Notes: generated from the sequence alone by a model not told the origin. A stretch of DNA of 7,889 nucleotides from DAOVRL01 sp023128595 (GCA_030628155.1 DAOVRL010000192.1:1-7889), one strand, 5' to 3'; shown: positions 1 through 6,566, counted from the first letter of the stretch. Made by a program: numbers and translations.

Positions 1-2
1 AA

Positions 3-27
3 CGAACCCAAAACGAACCCAATTTCC
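3..27. repeat. Short 11-bp tandem repeat block, two copies
   Basis: Two head-to-tail copies of CGAACCCAAAA start at positions 3 and 14; the second copy runs into AATTTCCG. The block may continue left of the window. The same unit and the same exit sequence recur at 105-162, so the two blocks belong to one repeat family. There is no ribosome binding site or convincing protein here: the unit length of 11 is not a multiple of 3, so any open frame simply cycles through the repeat. Confidence 0.8.
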
Positions 28-104
28 GAAAAGCCAAAAAATGAACTTAAACTTCTATTCGACAAAGGCTTATGAAAATAAACCGCGCTTTCGACTCGAA
101 AAAA

Positions 105-162
105 CGAACCCAAAACGAACCCAAAACGAACCCAAAACGAACCCAAAACGAACCCAATTTCC
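105..162. repeat. Short 11-bp tandem repeat block, five copies, in a gene-free region
   Basis: Five copies of CGAACCCAAAA start at 105, 116, 127, 138 and 149; the last copy changes to CGAACCCAATTTCCG. The element ACCCAATTTCC occurs three times nearby (17-27, 152-162, 186-196), and looser AAACCCAA-like pieces follow up to about 233. Open frames across 41-371 on either strand translate this repeat in several frames as Asn/Pro/Lys/Thr-rich sequence, and I saw no Shine-Dalgarno motif in front of them, so I treat them as spurious. I associate this repeat with Phycisphaerae genomes, where it is dispersed between genes; that is memory, not a search. Read on the minus strand it is a series of GGG runs spaced by eight bases. 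Confidence 0.85.
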
Positions 163-266
163 GCGCTCTCCATGCCCCCTATCTCACCCAATTTCCCCGC
201 CCCCCGCGACGAAACAAACCCAATCAAACCCAACTTGTCGCGGCGGAGCCCCGAGCGAAGCCGGAT

Positions 267-299
267 CCCCCCTGCCCCCCAAAAAATCCCTTTTCCCCC
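267..299 (-). other. Canonical G-quadruplex motif on the minus strand
   Basis: On the minus strand this reads G5, AAAA, G3, a 7-base A/T loop, G6, CA, G6. That satisfies the usual rule of four runs of at least three G with loops of one to seven bases. It lies downstream of the tRNA-Cys terminator, between the terminator and the 11-bp repeats. Whether it folds in the cell is not known; it may be a by-product of a low-complexity C-rich spacer. Confidence 0.6.
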
Positions 300-365
300 T
301 CGAACTCTGCGAAAAACGCTTTTTTTGTAGTCCAAAACTCTGGGCAAAGTCTTGTGAGGACTCAT

Positions 366-395
366 AAATAAAAAGCCCCTGCGTTGCGCAGGGGC
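366..395 (-). terminator. Rho-independent terminator for minus-strand transcript from the tRNA-Cys side
   Basis: A perfect 9-bp GC-rich stem (GCCCCTGCG at 375-383 with CGCAGGGGC at 387-395) encloses a 3-base loop. On the minus strand it is followed at once by TTTTTATTTATG (374-363), the classic U tract. It would end transcripts coming from tRNA-Cys (502-575) or from the promoter at 435-462. Read on the plus strand the hairpin is followed by AGAGGAAG, so it is a one-way terminator. Confidence 0.88.
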
Positions 396-434
396 AGAGG
401 AAGAAATAAATAGAAGATGCCGTCAATATATTCA

Positions 435-462
435 GTTATATGCTTTTTGTCCTTGATGTCAA
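435..462 (-). promoter_or_regulatory. Candidate sigma70 promoter between tRNA-Cys and its terminator
   Basis: On the minus strand a perfect -35 box TTGACA (462-457) is followed after 16 bp by TATAAC (440-435), one mismatch from the -10 consensus. Transcription would start near 428 and reach the terminator at about 366, giving an RNA of roughly 60 bases with no open frame. It lies downstream of the tRNA, so it is not the tRNA promoter. A/T-rich spacers can show such boxes by chance. Confidence 0.45.
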
Positions 463-501
463 GCACTTGATCAAATTTTTTTGAAGCGGCTCAAACATCA
501 C

Positions 502-575
502 AGGCGGCGGTCGGATTCGAACCGACGAATAACGGTTTTGCAAACCGTCGCCTTAGTCCTCTTGGCTACGCCGCC
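502..575 (-). tRNA. tRNA-Cys (anticodon GCA)
   Basis: Read on the minus strand, a perfect 7-bp acceptor stem (GGCGGCG with CGCCGCC) frames a complete cloverleaf. The D arm has GCC/GGC stem ends. The anticodon arm is ACGGT-TTGCAAA-ACCGT, with GCA at positions 34-36, reading Cys codons. The variable loop is short, and the T arm is GTCGG-TTCGAAT-CCGAC with the conserved TTCGA. The discriminator base (position 502) is T on the tRNA strand, the U73 identity element expected of tRNA-Cys. The bases after it are GTG, so the 3' CCA is not encoded and must be added by nucleotidyltransferase. A promoter lies at 596-624 and a terminator at 366-395. Confidence 0.97.
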
Positions 576-595
576 GGGATTATATACCTTGCTTT

Positions 596-624
596 ATTCT
601 ACGCTCATCATAAAGGTTTTTCAA
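596..624 (-). promoter_or_regulatory. Sigma70-type promoter of tRNA-Cys
   Basis: On the minus strand TTGAAA (624-619) and TAGAAT (601-596) are separated by exactly 17 bp; each box has one mismatch to consensus. The -10 box ends 20 bases before the first base of the tRNA, leaving a short 5' leader for processing. A perfect TATAAT at 584-579 is only 3 bases from the tRNA and has no matching -35, so I did not choose it. Confidence 0.7.
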
Positions 625-788
625 GTCAATTCGCAGATTTTTCGGACGTTTTTTCAGGCCCCTTTCGCGCAATTGGGCGGCGTACTTGGTGGATATTATC
701 GCGATTTGGCGCTTGTATCGCCGCTACCGAGTGATACGGTATGAGTGAATCGCCGCCGGCCGCCTGGACTTTTCTTGTGGTAACTCCG

Positions 789-2045
789 CTACTTTCCGCT
801 TACGTCCACGCAAACCATATCACCATTGGCGTTGCGGGCGTAGATTTTGCCGTTGGACAAAACAGGCACCGTCCAGCACTTGCTCCTGGGAAGAATCTGC
901 GCCCGGGCGATGGCCTCGAATCCATTCGGACTGGCCTGAGCAATGACCAGCTCGCCCTTGTCGCTGGTAATAATCATTCGCCCATCGGCGCTCATCATCA
1001 GTGCTCCCTTGCCGAGGCTGTCCTCACTCCACTTCTCGCTGCTGTCCTTGAAGTCTATGCACTTCAGTGTGTTCTCATCAAAGCCGTAAATATGTCCCTT
1101 CCAGAACACCGAACAGTTCATGTGATTGCGGATTACCCTGTTGTCCCAGACTTTTGTGGCTTTGCCGCCGGCTATGTTGATTCTCGCACAGCCTCTGTTA
1201 TAGCCGGACGAAATGAAAACACTGCTGCCTGAGATGATGGGGTCCGCTGCATTGACTTTGTCCCGATTTACAGACGGATATTGCCAGAGCACCTTGCCGT
1301 CGGCCAGCGTCACTCCTTTGACTGCCTCGGAGCCAAATATAGCAAGACATTGTTGTCCGTCCATTGTATAGGGCACCGGCGTTGCGTAGCCGCATACATC
1401 TTTTCCGTTCTCCCAGATAACATTGCCGTTTTTCTTGTTGAGCGCAACACCGGCTGTGCCGAGATTAAGAATCAACATATCGCCCATCACCAAAGGCGAC
1501 CCGGCAAAATGCCAGGTGGGCAGCTTGAAGCCCAGGTCTTTGTTCATGTTCTTCTGCCAGATGACCTTGCCTGTGGCGGCGTCAAGACAGAACAGGTCGC
1601 CCATTTTGCTGATTGTATAGACGACCTTGCCGTCCACAATGGGAGTGGACAGCGTGCCGCCCTCATAGTATTTTGGCTGCAAGGGACACGAAAAACTGTG
1701 TGTCCAGATTTCTGCGCCCGTACTTGCGTCCAGGCAGAAAACGATATCTTTGTCGTCTGCCGAGCTTTTTTTCCTGCCCGTGTTGCCGGTCATATACGCT
1801 CGTCCGTTGCTGACCGTTATCGACGAAAATCCCATGCCGATGGATTTCTTCCAGAGCTGCTTTGGGCCGTCCGGTCCCCAGTTCGCCTTCCAGTCCGTCT
1901 CAATAGAGATGCCGTTGTGGTTAGGCCCGCGATAGATGGGCCAATCGCCCCCCCGGGCAGTGCTGCCGCTGATTGACAACATTGCCATCGTTAAGAGCAG
2001 CGTTACCATTGACACATTCATTTTACTCTTGAGAGCGATTCTCAT
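789..2045 (-). CDS. Exported PQQ-type (BamB-like) beta-propeller repeat protein
   Basis: A 418-residue protein with an N-terminal signal peptide: basic Arg2, Lys6 and Lys8, hydrophobic core at about 13-27, and possible cleavage near Ala30. There is no lipobox cysteine. The mature part opens with GDWPIYRGPNHNG (33-45), a signature of planctomycete PQQ-like propellers. I count about eight blades, most ending in a motif like CLDASTGAEIW, CLDAATGKVIW or LADGKVLW. No enzyme residues or haem motif are visible, and the fold also serves as a pure scaffold, so the substrate cannot be named; a PQQ dehydrogenase is less likely. An ATG 24 bases upstream (2069) is open, but GGAG at 2057-2054 sits 8 bases before the ATG at 2045, which decides the start. 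It follows the peptidase-like gene on the same strand after 187 bp with no clear terminator between them, so co-transcription is possible. Confidence 0.88.
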   Translation of the reverse strand: MRIALKSKMNVSMVTLLLTMAMLSISGSTARGGDWPIYRGPNHNGISIETDWKANWGPDGPKQLWKKSIGMGFSSITVSNGRAYMTGNTGRKKSSADDKDIVFCLDASTGAEIWTHSFSCPLQPKYYEGGTLSTPIVDGKVVYTISKMGDLFCLDAATGKVIWQKNMNKDLGFKLPTWHFAGSPLVMGDMLILNLGTAGVALNKKNGNVIWENGKDVCGYATPVPYTMDGQQCLAIFGSEAVKGVTLADGKVLWQYPSVNRDKVNAADPIISGSSVFISSGYNRGCARINIAGGKATKVWDNRVIRNHMNCSVFWKGHIYGFDENTLKCIDFKDSSEKWSEDSLGKGALMMSADGRMIITSDKGELVIAQASPNGFEAIARAQILPRSKCWTVPVLSNGKIYARNANGDMVCVDVSGK

Positions 2046-2053
2046 AATAAATT

Positions 2054-2057
2054 CTCC
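2054..2057 (-). promoter_or_regulatory. Ribosome binding site that fixes the start of the propeller gene
   Basis: GGAG on the minus strand with an 8-base spacer to ATG 2045-2043. The alternative ATG at 2069-2067 has only a weak GGAAC in front, and starting there would add eight polar residues ahead of the signal peptide. Confidence 0.65.
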
Positions 2058-2232
2058 AAAAGTTACCATTTAGTTCCAAAAACCCTCTTCAGATTCATTT
2101 GAGCGTACTCAGCGCAATTCATTTTCAGTGATATATCAAATCTGTCGCGCAGATGCAACTAATTTGGTAATCTTTCGGCAGGTTCTGGTTCTCGCTGTGT
2201 CCGCCGTGATGCGAATAGGGTCCGATCCGGGT

Positions 2233-3714
2233 CTATTTGGCCTTGCCGCCCCACAGTTTTGCCAGCAGGCCGCACGTGTTCGGGTCGTACTGCCTCGTTT
2301 CAAACTGCAGGAACGGATAGTGGTCGTTTATCCCATAGTACGACTCGGTCATCTCCGCGAAGAATTCCAAGGGGTCGTTCAAGGCCGGATGCCGAACGTG
2401 CTTGCCGTCAAACCGCAGAACCGAATCATATTTTCCCCCTTCAACGGTTTTCTCCCACGCCGCCTTAATCTCCTTGATTTCCTTGCTCAAAACTTGTCCG
2501 TAATATGCTCGTGCTAATTGATTCAGTATCGCAAACTGCTGGAGATTCTGCCACAGTAGGAATCTCTCGGCATTACCAATCTCAATAGCGCCAAGCTTGT
2601 CGGGATTCTGGTTGGCGGCCTTGAGTTTTTTCGCATAGGCGTGATAGGTCATATAGGGGACGGCCCGACTGTTACGTTCCAGCCAGATGGGCACTTTCTG
2701 CAATTGCTCCAGTGCCTTCTCGGGCATATAACGTTTGACGAGGTGGAGTTTGTACTGCAGCAGCTTACATATTTCGTCGCCGTATGCCTTTTGCTGAACG
2801 AGCGGCGGACTGACATAAACGGTCCATCCCTCGATCTGCCGTTTCCGGTATTTAGAGGTCGGCACACAAGCCTTTCGATTATGCACCGGCGCTGCGGTGG
2901 TCGGCTCGTTCTGTGATTCGATGAACTTTACCAGAGATCGGGTGACGCGCTTTTGCCTCTTGACGTCCACACCCCAAAGGGACTGCAGCAAAGCGTACGC
3001 ATCGGGATCGTGCTCTTTCAATTCGGCGCGAACGAAAGGATAGAAATCGTTGGCGCCAAAGTAGGCCTCGGTGTTCTCGGCGAAGTACTCCATTTTGTTT
3101 GTAATGGCATAGTGTTTTGCCCCGGTAGAATAGCGGCACAGGACCGATTCGTAGGCGCCACTTTCCTTGGCCCGTTCATAGACAGCCTCGATTTGCGCAT
3201 TGCTGTAATGCTTAGCTTCTCCCAGATACAGATAGTCGTAGCCGTGTGTCAGCTCGTGCAGCACAACCCAGGGCTGATGCAATGCGTTTCGACAAAAACT
3301 CTTGGCGTGACAATTACTCACCAACGACGTAAGCCCCTCGGGTGACGGATGCCCCCTGTTCAGGAGCCATCTATGACTCGGATGAAACGACAGGCCCGGC
3401 CCGGAGTCATATTCGACCCAGTATGGCACGCGCTCCTGCATAATGGCCACGGCCGGCGCCGGTACGACCAGGCGAGTCTGGTAGAGCTGGTTCTGCATGT
3501 GGTCTATTGCCTTGTCCATCTCTTCGGCGTGGTCGGCCAGGTCCTGTTTCTTAATATAGACCGCCCAGCCCTCGACGTTGCGTATCTCAAAGGAATCCGT
3601 AGGTGCTGCCGAGACAGATTTCGTTTTCGTTTCCCTGGACCAGAGCACCGCATTTGTCAGCAAAACTGTGACAAAGACCAGGCGAATCGTTGCAGTAGAG
3701 CGATAAGTTTTCAT
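2233..3714 (-). CDS. Exported protein with tandem lethal-factor-like metallopeptidase domains, second copy degenerate
   Basis: A 493-residue protein. Residues 1-25 form a probable signal peptide (hydrophobic core from Leu12 to Leu24). Two homologous domains follow, about 45-248 and 293-489, sharing EGW-x-VY near the start, a Y-(E/D)-SVL-x-R element, E-(Y/F)-FAE, ND-x-YPF and a closing LWG. Domain 1 has HELTH (153-157), then Tyr202 and Glu209 in YAITNKMEYFAE. That arrangement (HExxH, then Tyr seven residues before the Glu ligand in E-F-F-A-E) matches the zinc site of anthrax lethal factor and its ATLF-type relatives, so I infer a gluzincin fold. In domain 2 HELTH is replaced by NQLAR (398-402) and the Tyr by Pro443, while EFFAE (450-454) remains, so it should not bind catalytic zinc. 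The substrate is unknown. The start is supported by AAGGAG 8 bases before ATG 3714. A weak TAAAAT -10 lies at 3747-3742 without a good -35. Confidence 0.8.
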   Translation of the reverse strand: MKTYRSTATIRLVFVTVLLTNAVLWSRETKTKSVSAAPTDSFEIRNVEGWAVYIKKQDLADHAEEMDKAIDHMQNQLYQTRLVVPAPAVAIMQERVPYWVEYDSGPGLSFHPSHRWLLNRGHPSPEGLTSLVSNCHAKSFCRNALHQPWVVLHELTHGYDYLYLGEAKHYSNAQIEAVYERAKESGAYESVLCRYSTGAKHYAITNKMEYFAENTEAYFGANDFYPFVRAELKEHDPDAYALLQSLWGVDVKRQKRVTRSLVKFIESQNEPTTAAPVHNRKACVPTSKYRKRQIEGWTVYVSPPLVQQKAYGDEICKLLQYKLHLVKRYMPEKALEQLQKVPIWLERNSRAVPYMTYHAYAKKLKAANQNPDKLGAIEIGNAERFLLWQNLQQFAILNQLARAYYGQVLSKEIKEIKAAWEKTVEGGKYDSVLRFDGKHVRHPALNDPLEFFAEMTESYYGINDHYPFLQFETRQYDPNTCGLLAKLWGGKAK

Positions 3715-3728
3715 AAATAAGACTCCTT

Positions 3729-3839
3729 GTACGATATGGCTATTTTATCGTGTGATGCAGAAAATGAAAGCCTAATATGTGGCCAAAATCACCGTCTCGC
3801 GAGAATATGTCACCTCGAAGTGCTTTTGCGATATCGTAC
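3729..3839. repeat. Inverted repeat and central palindrome upstream of the peptidase-like gene
   Basis: GTACGATAT (3729-3737) and its exact reverse complement ATATCGTAC (3831-3839) flank about 93 bases in the peptidase gene's upstream region. Between them lies the perfect 10-bp palindrome TCTCGCGAGA (3795-3804). The left arm lies just upstream of the peptidase ribosome binding site (3723-3728). These could be binding sites of a dimeric regulator, but nothing else identifies one. Confidence 0.35.
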
Positions 3840-3878
3840 TTAATGTATAGCAGTCGTAGATTCGGCTGACGAGCGGAC

Positions 3879-3920
3879 AAAAACGCCCCTGGTCATTGCT
3901 GTTACCGAAGATGCGTTTTT
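3879..3920. terminator. Two-sided A/T-flanked hairpin, possible bidirectional terminator
   Basis: AAAAACGC (3879-3886) pairs with GCGTTTTT (3913-3920) around a 26-base loop that contains a small GGT/ACC stem. The T run on the right and the A run on the left would give a U tract in either direction. The GC core is only 3 bp and the loop is long, so efficient termination is doubtful. It sits between two divergent genes and could insulate the kinase promoter from upstream transcription. Confidence 0.3.
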
Positions 3921-3944
3921 AACGCCGGCGCAGCGCCACGAATC

Positions 3945-3974
3945 TTGACAAATCTTCATAAGTGCAAGTATAAT
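3945..3974 (+). promoter_or_regulatory. Perfect-consensus sigma70 promoter of the kinase-regulator operon
   Basis: TTGACA (3945-3950) and TATAAT (3969-3974) both match consensus exactly, with an 18-bp spacer. Transcription would begin near 3981, about 60 bases before the kinase start codon. The GC-rich palindrome GGCGCAGCGCC (3927-3937) lies just upstream of the -35. The sequence suggests vegetative, largely constitutive expression of the two-component system. Confidence 0.82.
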
Positions 3975-4030
3975 GGCCGAATAATGAGCATTAAGAAGGA
4001 ATCCTTACTTTATGGTTCTTCCTAACATGT

Positions 4031-4034
4031 GAGG
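4031..4034 (+). promoter_or_regulatory. Ribosome binding site that fixes the kinase start
   Basis: GAGG lies 6 bases before ATG 4041. The in-frame GTG at 4029 overlaps this motif and the ATG at 4035 directly abuts it, so neither is properly spaced; 4041 is the best start. Confidence 0.6.
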
Positions 4035-4040
4035 ATGCTG

Positions 4041-5180
4041 ATGGCAGACGACCAATTATCATACTCGGCAAAAGCGGCTTTGACCGAGCGAGTCAAGGAG
4101 CTAACGTGTCTGTACGGGATTGCTCAGATAGCCGGACAGCCGGATATATCGCTGGAAGAGATTATACAGGGCATTGTTGAGCTTCTTCCTGCTGCCTGGC
4201 AATACCCCGAGACCGCTTTGGCAAGGATAATTTTGGATGGGATTTCCTACACGACCCAAGGCTTCTGCGAGTGCCGCCAGAAGCAGACGGCTGAGATTAT
4301 CGTGCGTGATCTGCCAAGAGGTATTGTTGAGCTGGTTTATGCAGAGGAAAAGCCCGATCTTGATGAGGGTCCGTTTCTCAAGGAGGAGCGCAGTCTAATT
4401 GACGCGGTAGCCAGGGAGATAGGGTTAGCTGTCGAACGAAAACAGGCAGCGGAAGACAAAGTGAAGCTGCATAATCAGCTTTTACATGCTGATCGGCTGG
4501 CAACAATCGGAATGCTTGGGGCAGGGGTAGCTCATGAGCTAAATGAGCCGCTGGGGAATATTCTCGGCTTTGCACAGTTGGCAAAAAAGTGCCCGGGGGT
4601 ACCGGCCTCAGCCAAGGAGGACCTTGGAAAAATCGAAGCCGCTTCTTTGCACGCACGGGAGATTATCCGGAAGCTTCTGGTCTTCGCCCGACAAGCATCA
4701 CCTGAGAAGATACAGGTCAACCTCAATCAGGTGGTGGAAGATGGGCTTTATTTTTTCGAAGCTCGGTGTGCCAAGCAAGGTATAGAGCTTGTTCGGCTTC
4801 TTTCGGCGGACGTGCCTGAAATGACAGTTGATCCGGCGCAATTGAACCAGCTTCTGGTCAATCTTGTTGTCAATGCCTTGCAGTCAATGCCGGGACCGGG
4901 CAGGATCACGGTTGAGACACGACTTTGCGACCATAACGTTTATCTGATTGTGGAAGATACGGGCGCCGGTATGAGCAAGGAGGTCCTTGATAAGATATTT
5001 ATTCCATTCTTCACGACAAAGGATGTTGGTCATGGAACGGGGTTGGGTCTGCCTGTGGCATACGGAATCGTTACCGCCCACGGCGGTTCGATTAATGTTG
5101 AGAGCGAACCGGGGCGTGGCACTCGGTTCGAGATTCAATTGCCGGCGGCAGAGCCGGAAGATAAGGAGGAAAGTGCTTAA
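4041..5180 (+). CDS. Soluble sensor histidine kinase with N-terminal GAF-like domain
   Basis: A 379-residue cytoplasmic kinase with no membrane segment or signal peptide. Residues about 13-135 form a GAF-like sensory region (ALTERVKELTCLYGIAQ, ELLPAAWQYPE, and LKEERSLIDAVAREIGLAVE), followed by a short helical linker. The HisKA dimerisation helix contains the phosphoacceptor His165 in GVAHELNEPLGNILGFAQLA. The HATPase domain shows the N box (LVNLVVNALQSM, Asn278), G1 (EDTGAGM, Asp306), F box (IFIPFFTTK) and G2 (GTGLGLP, 332-337), so it should autophosphorylate. The presumed partner is the sigma54 regulator encoded one base downstream. The ligand is unknown; the GAF-like region carries three cysteines, at 23, 76 and 78 (FCEC), which might report redox state, but cysteine here may be incidental. 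Translated from the consensus promoter at 3945-3974. Confidence 0.93.
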   Translation: MADDQLSYSAKAALTERVKELTCLYGIAQIAGQPDISLEEIIQGIVELLPAAWQYPETALARIILDGISYTTQGFCECRQKQTAEIIVRDLPRGIVELVYAEEKPDLDEGPFLKEERSLIDAVAREIGLAVERKQAAEDKVKLHNQLLHADRLATIGMLGAGVAHELNEPLGNILGFAQLAKKCPGVPASAKEDLGKIEAASLHAREIIRKLLVFARQASPEKIQVNLNQVVEDGLYFFEARCAKQGIELVRLLSADVPEMTVDPAQLNQLLVNLVVNALQSMPGPGRITVETRLCDHNVYLIVEDTGAGMSKEVLDKIFIPFFTTKDVGHGTGLGLPVAYGIVTAHGGSINVESEPGRGTRFEIQLPAAEPEDKEESA

Positions 5181-5181
5181 T

Positions 5182-6534
5182 ATGTCGTCTTCTCCCAGGA
5201 AAGAGCGCGTTCTGATAGTGGATGATTCTGCAAACACGCTGGATGTCCTGCAGCGAAATCTGACAGCAGCGGGGTATCAGGTCTTCACGGCACCCGGCGT
5301 CTCCGGCGCAATTGAAATTCTTGCGCAGACGCAACTGGACCTGGTTATCACCGACCTTAAGATGCCCAAGGTCAGCGGGCTGGACCTGGTGCGGCATATT
5401 CGCGAGAATTTCAAAGACACCGAGGTTATGATGATTACAGGCTACCCCTCCATTGAGGGGGCGGTAGAGGCGGTCAAAACCGGTGCCGAGGAGTTTTTGG
5501 CCAAACCTTTTACCGACACTGAGCTTTTGTCTGCCGTTCGGCGTGTGCTCGACAAAGCAAGGCTGCGCACGTCCGGACGTGCCAAGCCGGACCAGGCAGC
5601 TCCTGCGCACAAAGGTCTTATCGGGACATCCGAAGGAATGCGCAGGCTTTTCATCGCCACAGGTAAAGCTTCGTCTTCCTCGGCCACTGTGCTGGTTACC
5701 GGGGAAAGTGGTACAGGCAAGGAGCTTGTAGCAAGAGCTATTCACTATGGCAGCACGCGCTCGTCTTTGGCGTTTGTGCCGGTCAATTGTGGAGGCATTC
5801 CGGAAGGGCTGCTTGAAAGCGAATTATTCGGGCATGTCAAAGGTGCGTTTACCGGGGCAACCGGGTCCCGGGCGGGCTTCTTTCATACCGCCGACGGGGG
5901 TACGATCTTTCTCGATGAAATTAGCGAGATGAGCCTGTCCATGCAGGTCAAGCTTCTTCGCGTCCTTCAGGATAAACAGATTTGCATGGTCGGTTCGGAC
6001 CGAATGCGAAAAGTGGACGTAAGGATTCTGGCTGCAACAAACAAAGATTTGCACGGCTTAGTGAAAAAGAGACTCTTTCGGGAAGACCTGTTTTACCGCG
6101 TCAATGTTATTACGATAGCAATCCCGCCTTTGAGAGAAAGAGGGGATGATATCATATTATTGGCTTGTCATTTTGCAGCCAAGTTTGCGGGCGAATTGGG
6201 CAGGCCACCGCTTCGCTTTTCTGATAAGGCCATCGACAGTCTTCGGAGCTATAATTGGCCGGGAAATGTAAGAGAGCTGGAGAATGTGATTCAACGTCTT
6301 GTGGTAATGACTGACGGCGACCTTATAGAGGTCCCTGATTTGCCCGACCTTATGCGTTTCTCCGCCCTTCGAAAGGCAGGTTTCAGGCGAACTCTTGCCG
6401 AAGTGGAGGGCGAATACATCACCAACGTTCTGGCAAGCGTGGACGGCAATAAAACGCGGGCCGCAGAGATCCTCGGCATCAACCGCAAGACCCTGCGTGA
6501 AAAGCTTAAAAGGGGCGAGCAGTCTCCATTCTGA
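5182..6534 (+). CDS. NtrC-family sigma54-dependent response regulator
   Basis: A 450-residue three-domain regulator. The receiver domain (about 8-122) has acidic Asp14/Asp15, phosphoacceptor Asp58 (VITDLKMP), Thr86 and Lys108. The AAA+ domain (about 145-373) has Walker A GESGTGKE (174-181), the sigma54-contact loop GAFTGA (221-226), Walker B GGTIFLDE (Asp245/Glu246), a LFREDLFYR arginine-finger region and NWPGNVRELENVI. The C-terminal Fis-type helix-turn-helix is about 404-443 (GNKTRAAEILGINRKTLREKLKR). Length and order are standard for the family, with every key residue present. ATG 5182 is one base after the kinase stop; AGGAGG lies 12 bases upstream, a long spacer compatible with translational coupling. 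Its frame stays open well upstream inside the kinase gene, but that part is a shadow. The likely target is the sigma54 promoter at 6747-6763. I give no gene symbol because HydG/ZraR/AtoC-type paralogues cannot be told apart here. Confidence 0.96.
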   Translation: MSSSPRKERVLIVDDSANTLDVLQRNLTAAGYQVFTAPGVSGAIEILAQTQLDLVITDLKMPKVSGLDLVRHIRENFKDTEVMMITGYPSIEGAVEAVKTGAEEFLAKPFTDTELLSAVRRVLDKARLRTSGRAKPDQAAPAHKGLIGTSEGMRRLFIATGKASSSSATVLVTGESGTGKELVARAIHYGSTRSSLAFVPVNCGGIPEGLLESELFGHVKGAFTGATGSRAGFFHTADGGTIFLDEISEMSLSMQVKLLRVLQDKQICMVGSDRMRKVDVRILAATNKDLHGLVKKRLFREDLFYRVNVITIAIPPLRERGDDIILLACHFAAKFAGELGRPPLRFSDKAIDSLRSYNWPGNVRELENVIQRLVVMTDGDLIEVPDLPDLMRFSALRKAGFRRTLAEVEGEYITNVLASVDGNKTRAAEILGINRKTLREKLKRGEQSPF

Positions 6535-6541
6535 ATTCCCG

Positions 6542-6566
6542 CCGCCGGGTAATTTCGCCCCGGCGG
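6542..6566 (+). terminator. GC-rich hairpin after the response-regulator gene
   Basis: CCGCCGGG (6542-6549) pairs perfectly with CCCGGCGG (6559-6566) across a 9-base loop, starting 7 bases after the regulator's stop codon. No T tract follows (TTCAAATC), so it is either a weak or factor-assisted terminator or an mRNA 3'-end stabiliser. It separates the two-component operon from the sigma54-driven unit. Confidence 0.5.

Noticed and set aside
105..162. CRISPR array
   Set aside because: The repeat unit is 11 bp with no spacers between copies and no cas genes are present.
41..371. Two overlapping plus-strand open frames rich in Asn, Pro, Lys and Thr
   Set aside because: They translate the same 11-bp tandem repeat in two frames and then a C-rich spacer, with no ribosome binding site seen and no protein-like composition.
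184..426. Minus-strand open frame of 80 codons
   Set aside because: It runs through the transcription terminator and the G-quadruplex tract and has no ribosome binding site or recognisable sequence.
502..575. Integration site at the tRNA-Cys 3' end
   Set aside because: No integrase gene and no repeated copy of the tRNA 3' end were found within the window.
579..584. Perfect TATAAT just before tRNA-Cys on the minus strand
   Set aside because: It would start transcription inside the tRNA and has no -35 box at the right distance; TTGAAA/TAGAAT upstream fits better.
730..751. Stem TACCG/CGGTA around a 7-base loop after the propeller gene
   Set aside because: The stem is only 5 bp with no T tract, so I do not call it a terminator.
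741..1976. Plus-strand open frames of 163 and 231 codons
   Set aside because: They lie antisense to the beta-propeller gene, which has a signal peptide, clear repeats and a good ribosome binding site; these are its shadows.
4987..5181. Upstream extension of the response-regulator frame inside the kinase gene
   Set aside because: It overlaps the conserved F and G2 boxes of the kinase, and the receiver domain begins normally from ATG 5182.
5092..5745. Minus-strand open frame of 217 codons
   Set aside because: It is antisense to the kinase end and the receiver domain, both strongly supported by motifs.
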